This document shows positions 58,543 to 64,000 of a DNA stretch of 64,000 nt, in pieces. A program made the position numbers and the translations under genes. This stretch comes from Mesorhizobium helmanticense (lineage in GTDB: Bacteria > Pseudomonadota > Alphaproteobacteria > Rhizobiales > Rhizobiaceae): assembly GCF_003034915.1 (NCBI RefSeq), contig NZ_PZJX01000050.1, positions 117,689 to 181,688 of the forward strand. Direction: 5' to 3'. How positions within the stretch are numbered: position 1 is the first letter of the stretch; each line of letters begins with the position of its first letter. The notes under the pieces are model-generated. The model was not told the DNA's origin. It did not search any database and saw only the letters and a program-made list of their open reading frames with translations.

Positions 58543-59700
58543 ATGCAGGAACACGACATGTCCTGGGTGCGTACCGAAATGGCGCTGGCACAGCCGGCAC
58601 CGGCGAGCGTGCGCGGTATGGGGGCTTGGGTGCGCACGAACCTGATCGGTTCGGTCGGCGACGCCATACTGACCATCATCGGCATCGCACTGGTCGCGAT
58701 GATCCTGCCGCAGGTCATCAACTGGGCCTTCATCAATGCCCAGTGGACGGGGCCTGACCGCTCCGTCTGCGCCACGGTGGCGCAGGGCGGCATCCAGTCG
58801 GATGGCTGGAGCGGCGCCTGCTGGGCCTTCGTCAATGCCAAGTTCGGCCAGTTCATGTTCGGCACCTATCCGATCGAGGAGCGCTGGCGGCCGATCCTGG
58901 TCGCCATCCTGTTCGTGGCGCTGCTGGTGCCGATGCTGATCCCGCGCGTGCCGCGCAAGGGTTTGAACGCCATCCTGCTGTTCCTGGTGCTGCCGATCGT
59001 TTCGTTCGTCCTGCTGGTCGGCGGCATGTTCGGCCTGCCGCATGTCGAGACCTCGCGGTGGGGCGGGCTGCTGGTGACGCTCAGCCTGTCTTTCGTCGGC
59101 ATCGCGGTCTCGCTGCCACTCGGCGTCGTGCTGGCGCTCGGCCGGCGCTCGAAGATGCCGATCGTCAAGATGCTGTGCATCATCTTCATCGAGACGGTGC
59201 GCGGCATCCCGCTGATCACCGTTCTGTTCTTTGTCAGCGTCATGCTGCCGCTGTTCCTGCCGGCCGGCGTCAGCTTCGACAAGTACCTCAGGGCGCTGAT
59301 CGGCGTGTCGCTGTTTGCCGCGGCCTATATGGCCGAAGTGATACGCGGCGGCTTGCAGGCAATCCCGAAGGGCCAGTATGAGGGAGCCGACTCGCTCGGC
59401 CTCGGCTACTGGCAGAAGATGGGTCTGATCGTGCTGCCGCAGGCGCTGAAGCTGGTCATTCCCGGCATCGTCAACACCTTCATCGGCATGTTCAAGGACA
59501 CCAGCTTGGTCATCATCATCTCGATGTTCGACCTGCTCGGCATCGTCAAGCAGAACTTTTCCGACCCCAATTGGGCAACGCCGCAGACGGCCAGGTCCGG
59601 CCTGATATTCGCCGCCGTCGTCTTCTGGCTGTTCTGCTTCGGCATGTCGCGCTATTCAATGTACACGGAACGCCGGCTCGACACCGGCCACAAACGCTAG
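58543..59700 (+). CDS. aapM: general L-amino acid ABC transporter permease
   Basis: 385 residues, partner of AapQ. N-terminal helix and a periplasmic loop with Cys pair (SVCATVAQGGIQSDGWSGAC), then the permease domain: VTLSLSFVGIAVSLPLGVVL, FIETVRGIPLITVLFFVSVM, EVIRGGLQAIPKGQYEGADS (EAA loop) and FKDTSLVIIISMFDLLGIVK. Same operon. Confidence 0.95.
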   Translation: MQEHDMSWVRTEMALAQPAPASVRGMGAWVRTNLIGSVGDAILTIIGIALVAMILPQVINWAFINAQWTGPDRSVCATVAQGGIQSDGWSGACWAFVNAKFGQFMFGTYPIEERWRPILVAILFVALLVPMLIPRVPRKGLNAILLFLVLPIVSFVLLVGGMFGLPHVETSRWGGLLVTLSLSFVGIAVSLPLGVVLALGRRSKMPIVKMLCIIFIETVRGIPLITVLFFVSVMLPLFLPAGVSFDKYLRALIGVSLFAAAYMAEVIRGGLQAIPKGQYEGADSLGLGYWQKMGLIVLPQALKLVIPGIVNTFIGMFKDTSLVIIISMFDLLGIVKQNFSDPNWATPQTARSGLIFAAVVFWLFCFGMSRYSMYTERRLDTGHKR

Positions 59701-59724
59701 ACAAAAGAACAAGGGGATCCTGTC

Positions 59725-60528
59725 ATGGCCATAGAAAATGCCGTCAGCGCGGAAGAGATCAAGGTCGATGCCAAAAAGATGCATATCTCGACCACCGATG
59801 TCGCCATCGACATCATCGCCATGCACAAATGGTACGGCGAATTCCATGTGCTGAAGGACATCAACCTCAAGGTCATGCGCGGCGAGCGCATCGTCATCTG
59901 CGGCCCGTCCGGCTCCGGCAAATCGACCATGATCCGCTGCATCAACCGGCTGGAGGAGCACCAGAAGGGCAAGATCGTCGTCGATGGCAAGGAACTGACG
60001 AACGACCTGAAGAAGATCGACGAGGTGCGCCGCGAGGTCGGCATGGTGTTCCAGCACTTCAACCTGTTCCCGCATCTTACCATTCTCGAAAACTGCACGC
60101 TGGCGCCGATCTGGGTGCGCAAGACGCCGAAGAAGCAGGCCGAGGAAATCGCCATGCACTTCCTCAAGCGCGTCAAGATCCCGGAGCAGGCCAACAAATA
60201 TCCGGGACAGCTTTCCGGCGGCCAGCAGCAGCGCGTGGCGATCGCCCGTTCGCTGTGCATGAACCCGCGCATCATGCTGTTCGATGAGCCAACCTCGGCG
60301 CTGGATCCGGAAATGATCAAGGAAGTGCTGGAGACGATGGTGGGCCTCGCCGAAGAGGGCATGACCATGCTCTGCGTCACCCACGAGATGGGCTTTGCCC
60401 GCAAGGTCGCCAACCGGGTGATCTTCATGGATCAGGGCCAGATCGTCGAGCAGAACACGCCGGCCGAGTTCTTCGACCATCCGCGTCACGAGCGCACGAA
60501 GCTGTTCCTGTCGCAGATCCTGCACTGA
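59725..60528 (+). CDS. aapP: general L-amino acid ABC transporter ATPase
   Basis: 267 residues. Walker A GPSGSGKSTM, Q-loop VFQHFNLFPHLT, signature LSGGQQQRVAIARSL, Walker B IMLFDEPTSALDPEM, switch His in CVTHEMGFAR. A 25-residue N-terminal extension (NAVSAEEIKVDAKKMHISTT) is typical for AapP. Last gene of aapJQMP; a terminator follows. Confidence 0.96.
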   Translation: MAIENAVSAEEIKVDAKKMHISTTDVAIDIIAMHKWYGEFHVLKDINLKVMRGERIVICGPSGSGKSTMIRCINRLEEHQKGKIVVDGKELTNDLKKIDEVRREVGMVFQHFNLFPHLTILENCTLAPIWVRKTPKKQAEEIAMHFLKRVKIPEQANKYPGQLSGGQQQRVAIARSLCMNPRIMLFDEPTSALDPEMIKEVLETMVGLAEEGMTMLCVTHEMGFARKVANRVIFMDQGQIVEQNTPAEFFDHPRHERTKLFLSQILH

Positions 60529-60551
60529 GCGGTCCCAAGCAGATCGAAATC

Positions 60552-60580
60552 GCCCGGCCGCAACTCGGCCGGGCTCTTTT
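60552..60580 (+). terminator. rho-independent terminator of the aap operon
   Basis: GCCCGGCCG/CGGCCGGGC (60552-60560 and 60566-60574, loop CAACT) followed by TCTTTT, 24 bases after the aapP stop. Confidence 0.88.
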
Positions 60581-60646
60581 GCATCGCGATGGCGCGCCGG
60601 CGATCGCACTCCGTCGCACCGCGGCCAGATCGCAAGGCCGTGCCTG

Positions 60647-61315
60647 ATGAGAAAGCTCCGGCGTTTTTTCGGCATACTGGCAGTGGCAATCGCGCTCGCC
60701 GTGACACTGGGCGCGCTGGTGCCGCGGCCGCTATGGCAGGCGGCCGTCGCCAGTCCCGCCGCTACGCGGCACATCCTTGTGCTGAAGAACCCGATCCACA
60801 CCGATATCGCCATTCCTGTCGACGACGGCGTACGCCAGCGCTTCCGCTTCCTGGTCGATGCCGGCATTCCGGTCGACGCGGCGGAGGTCCGTTACATCGT
60901 CTTCGGCTGGGGCGGCCGCGCCTTCTATCTGGAGACGCCGACCTGGTCGGAACTGAAAGCCGTGCCGGTGATGAAGGCGCTGACCTCGGACGCCTCGGTG
61001 ATGCATGTCGACATCGCCGGCGACATCGCCGAGCCGCATCCCGATGTCGCCGGTTTCGACATAGGCGAGGAGCGTTTTGCCGCACTTCTCGATTTCATCG
61101 CAGCGAGTTTCCAGCAGGGGTCGAATGGTCCGATCGTGATCGAGAACGCTGCCTATTCCCGTTTCGACCGCTTCTACGAGGCGAACGGCCGTTTTAACGC
61201 AGTGATCGGCTGCAACACCTGGACGGCGGCCGCCTTGCGCACCGCCGGCTTGCGCACAGGCTGGTGGAACCCGGTGCCGGCCTCGCTTGGCCTGTCGATG
61301 CGGCTGTATAACTAA
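60647..61315 (+). CDS. DUF2459/TIGR02117-like exported protein
   Basis: 222 residues. N-terminal membrane anchor or signal (FFGILAVAIALAVTLGALVP). Then HILVLKNPIHTDIAIPVDD, YIVFGWGGRAFYLETPTW, and the C-terminal block FNAVIGCNTWTAAALRTAGL with a conserved Cys, the hallmark of this uncharacterised family, which resembles papain-like/LD-transpeptidase catalytic cores. Function unknown. Confidence 0.82.
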   Translation: MRKLRRFFGILAVAIALAVTLGALVPRPLWQAAVASPAATRHILVLKNPIHTDIAIPVDDGVRQRFRFLVDAGIPVDAAEVRYIVFGWGGRAFYLETPTWSELKAVPVMKALTSDASVMHVDIAGDIAEPHPDVAGFDIGEERFAALLDFIAASFQQGSNGPIVIENAAYSRFDRFYEANGRFNAVIGCNTWTAAALRTAGLRTGWWNPVPASLGLSMRLYN

Positions 61316-61337
61316 AGATTCCTCGCGACACCTTTGA

Positions 61338-61530
61338 CGCCGGAGGGACAGCACCCCCTCTGGCCTGCCGGCCATCTCCCCCGCAAGAGGGAGATCAGCA
61401 GCATCGACGCTCCGCTCACTCCTGCAACGTTGGAGATTGGCGAAGGCCGCAGTGACGGCCAATCTCCCCCCTCGTGGGGGAGATGTCCGGCAGGACAGAG
61501 GGGGGCGCTGTCCCGCCGGCCTGTCGAATT
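61338..61530. repeat. large intergenic palindromic repeat
   Basis: The left part AGCACCCCCTCTGGCCTGCC...ATCTCCCCC is mirrored by ...GGGGGAGATGTCCGGCAGGA and CAGAGGGGGGCGCT on the right, with a local ATCTCCCCCC/GGGGGGAGAT hairpin near 61463-61482. This type of purine/pyrimidine-skewed repeat is frequent in Mesorhizobium intergenic DNA. No coding sequence. Confidence 0.65.
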
Positions 61531-61531
61531 T

Positions 61532-62815
61532 TCATCGCAGATCGCCAGCCTCCGGCGGCTGCCACCCATAGAGCCAGTCCAGATCCGCCGCGAGCTTTTC
61601 CGGCGAGCGCAGTCTCAGAACCATGTTGCGGGCGATCGCCACTGGCCCCGAGGCGTGCCAGGCGAGACGGTTGAGCGCGCCGCGCCGGGCGACCCTGGCG
61701 ACGCGCGGCCGCCGCATCTTTTCCCAGGCTGCAAGCGCGGCCGCGGGATCGGCGGGCGAGGCGGCGACAAGACTGGCAAGGGTCGCGGCATCCTCTATCG
61801 CCATCGCCGCACCCTGCGCCGCAAACGGTGTCATTGCATGCGCCGCGTCGCCGATCAGCGCGATCCCAGTCGGCGTCGTCCAGGGCTGGCGCTGGTCGAC
61901 GGTATGGACCGGCCACGCAGTCCATGGGCCGGCATCCTCGGCAAGCCGGACCAGCGCTGCCGCCGTGCCGCGCATGGCGCTGGCGAGGATCTCTGGGTCG
62001 GCGCGGCCGGACCAGCCCTCGGCCATGATCTCGCCCGCGGTGAAGGCGACCAGGTTGAACGCGCTGCCATGGCTGACGGGATAGGCGACCATGTGGAAAC
62101 CGGGATGCATGAATGTGGTCACACTGTTGGTTGCGGCCACCGCGGCAAAGGCTTCTCCGGCAACACTGTCGGCTCGAACCGTGGCGCGCCAGGCAAGCTC
62201 GCCCGAAAACCGGCTTGAGGCGTTTCGGGCGGAAGTCCCGTTCCTCGCCGATCCATTCCTGGCCCATCCATTGCTGGCCGAAGCGCTAAGGTCGCGGATC
62301 TTCGACCAGACACCATCGGCGCCGATCAACAGAAAGCCGCCGGCTTCGATTGTCGTGCCGGCAGGCACGGCTGTCGCCGTGACGCGAGGGGGACTTGCGG
62401 CGACGCTGCCGACGCGCGCGCCGGTGACAAGGCTGATGTCGGGCCGTTCGGCCAGGCGCGCCATCAGCGCGCTCTGCAGATCGGCGCGGTGAGCGACGAG
62501 ATAGGGAGCACCCCAGCGCCTTTCGGCGGCCTCGCCGAGCGGCACCCGCGCCAGTTCGCGCAGCGTCGCGGCATCCCTGAGCACCACCGCTTCCGGCCGC
62601 ACTGCCGCCGGCAGCAGCCGGTCGAGCACGCCGAGCTGGCGCAGGATGCGCGTCGCATTGGGCGAAAGCTGGATGCCGGCGCCGGCCGCTTCGAGCTGCT
62701 CAGCCTGTTCGAACAGCCGCACCAGATAGAAGCGCTCGGAAAATGCCAGTGCCGCGGTCAGTCCGGCAATGCCGGCTCCGGCGATGAGGACCTGCCGGGA
62801 CCGCGTGTCGTCCAT
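61532..62815 (-). CDS. FAD-dependent aromatic-ring monooxygenase
   Basis: 427 residues, salicylate-hydroxylase/UbiH-like. FAD Rossmann VLIAGAGIAGLTAALAFS, DG motif IGADGVWSKIRDL, and GDAAHAMTPFAAQGAAMAIE binding flavin ribityl. Residues about 182-204 (SNGWARNGSARNGTSARNAS) are a low-complexity insertion made of repeated codons, in a surface loop after the DG motif. Substrate not readable. Confidence 0.88.
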   Translation of the reverse strand: MDDTRSRQVLIAGAGIAGLTAALAFSERFYLVRLFEQAEQLEAAGAGIQLSPNATRILRQLGVLDRLLPAAVRPEAVVLRDAATLRELARVPLGEAAERRWGAPYLVAHRADLQSALMARLAERPDISLVTGARVGSVAASPPRVTATAVPAGTTIEAGGFLLIGADGVWSKIRDLSASASNGWARNGSARNGTSARNASSRFSGELAWRATVRADSVAGEAFAAVAATNSVTTFMHPGFHMVAYPVSHGSAFNLVAFTAGEIMAEGWSGRADPEILASAMRGTAAALVRLAEDAGPWTAWPVHTVDQRQPWTTPTGIALIGDAAHAMTPFAAQGAAMAIEDAATLASLVAASPADPAAALAAWEKMRRPRVARVARRGALNRLAWHASGPVAIARNMVLRLRSPEKLAADLDWLYGWQPPEAGDLR

Positions 62816-62831
62816 TTGTGTGGCAGGCGCT

Positions 62832-63077
62832 TCAGGCGGCCTGGTCGATATACAGGCATCCCGCCGGCTGTGTTTCCGTCGCCTTCAGCTTCGGCGAATA
62901 GCGGTAGAGCGTCGAGCAGTAGGGGCAGACCTTCTCATTGTCGTCACCCATGTCGAGGTACACATGTGGATGGTCGAAAGGCGGGTTGGCGCCGGTGCAC
63001 ATGAACTCCTTGACTCCGATGTCGATCGCCGGATGGCCCGCATCGTTCTGGAAGTGGGGAATGGAACCGCCTGCCAT
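62832..63077 (-). CDS. zinc-finger protein, NDUFS6-like complex I subunit
   Basis: 81 residues from ATG 63077: GVKEFMCTGANPPFDHPHVY and MGDDNEKVCPYCSTLYRY give the C...H...C-x2-C zinc site of the mitochondrial NDUFS6 family. In alphaproteobacteria this protein binds the peripheral arm of complex I. It stands apart from any nuo operon; the frame is open another 27 codons upstream. Confidence 0.86.
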   Translation of the reverse strand: MAGGSIPHFQNDAGHPAIDIGVKEFMCTGANPPFDHPHVYLDMGDDNEKVCPYCSTLYRYSPKLKATETQPAGCLYIDQAA

Positions 63078-63195
63078 CGTCGTCTCCTTCATGTCTTGCA
63101 ATTGCATCTGGATCATAACCGGTCTCTTTGCAAGATCGATGAAATGAAACTGTCGCAAAAGCCTGTCAGAGGATAAGCTAAGCCGGGTAACGCAT

Positions 63196-63282
63196 GATCC
63201 CGAAAACCGATTTCGGTTTCGCTGGGATCGTGTGTCGCTTCATATCGGGTAGAGCGTCCTTCGCGCGTCCGAAAAGACGCGC
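63196..63282. repeat. palindromic repeat pair upstream of ppk
   Basis: GATCCC/GGGATC (63196-63201 and 63224-63229) enclosing CGAAAACCGATTTCGGTTTCG, then GCGCGTC/GACGCGC (63263-63269 and 63276-63282). Same GATCCCGAAAA core as the repeat at 6901. It fills most of the ppk upstream region, and no PHO-box-like site is evident. Confidence 0.7.
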
Positions 63283-63321
63283 GGCGCTTTAGCAGGCTGA
63301 GCGCGGGGAAGAACAGGAACC

Positions 63322-64000
<679 letters not shown>

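Overview
The window is a high-GC alphaproteobacterial chromosome segment, most likely from Mesorhizobium or a close Phyllobacteriaceae relative. Pointers are the uvrC-pgsA-moaD-moaE block, the purN/purM and hdaA genes, an aapJQMP amino-acid transporter, small DUF982- and DUF680-like proteins, accessory complex I subunits of the mitochondrial type, and families of palindromic intergenic repeats.

Layout. 1-8.2 kb: housekeeping genes (end of uvrC, pgsA, moaD, moaE, ndk, bluB) mixed with a GST, a DinB-like protein and a diguanylate cyclase. 8.4-22.2 kb: two redox/detoxification clusters, each divergent from a LysR regulator and each with a damaged gene (a frameshifted cupin, an aldo/keto reductase with an internal deletion), plus a UvrD-like helicase, an ABC-F ATPase and a molybdopterin oxidoreductase. 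22.5-29.3 kb: sixA-like, purN-purM, a second CDP-alcohol phosphatidyltransferase, an AI-2E-type permease, hdaA, tRNA-Pro(TGG), an NDUFS4-like subunit and tRNA-Arg(TCT).

29.3-43.6 kb: an integrated element in the 3' end of tRNA-Arg, bounded by 15-bp direct repeats. Its backbone runs on the minus strand: integrase, small secreted proteins, an HNH protein, then a tightly overlapping operon of ParB/MT-A70 protein, replication-like protein with internal iterons, two zinc-binding proteins, scaffold-like protein, HK97 capsid, prohead protease and a proteasome-like Ntn hydrolase. No terminase, portal or tail gene was recognised, so it is either a decayed prophage or a capsid-encoding phage satellite. 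A plus-strand cargo block carries a second proteasome-like hydrolase with a SEC-C zinc motif and is flanked by a decayed duplicate of the first hydrolase's 3' end. Rejoining the ends in silico at the 15-bp core creates a start codon for a 105-residue reading frame that has none while integrated, and places it 14 nt behind the integrase stop.

44-64 kb: a degenerate second tRNA-Arg, an anion-transporter-like protein, a cyoABCD quinol oxidase operon, an HPP-CBS membrane protein, an esterase/hydrolase cluster divergent from a CGNR regulator and ending in an internally deleted SDR gene, metC-like, the aapJQMP operon, a DUF2459-like protein, an FAD monooxygenase, an NDUFS6-like zinc protein and the start of ppk. 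Repeats of several palindromic types sit at gene ends and in places supply the stop codons.
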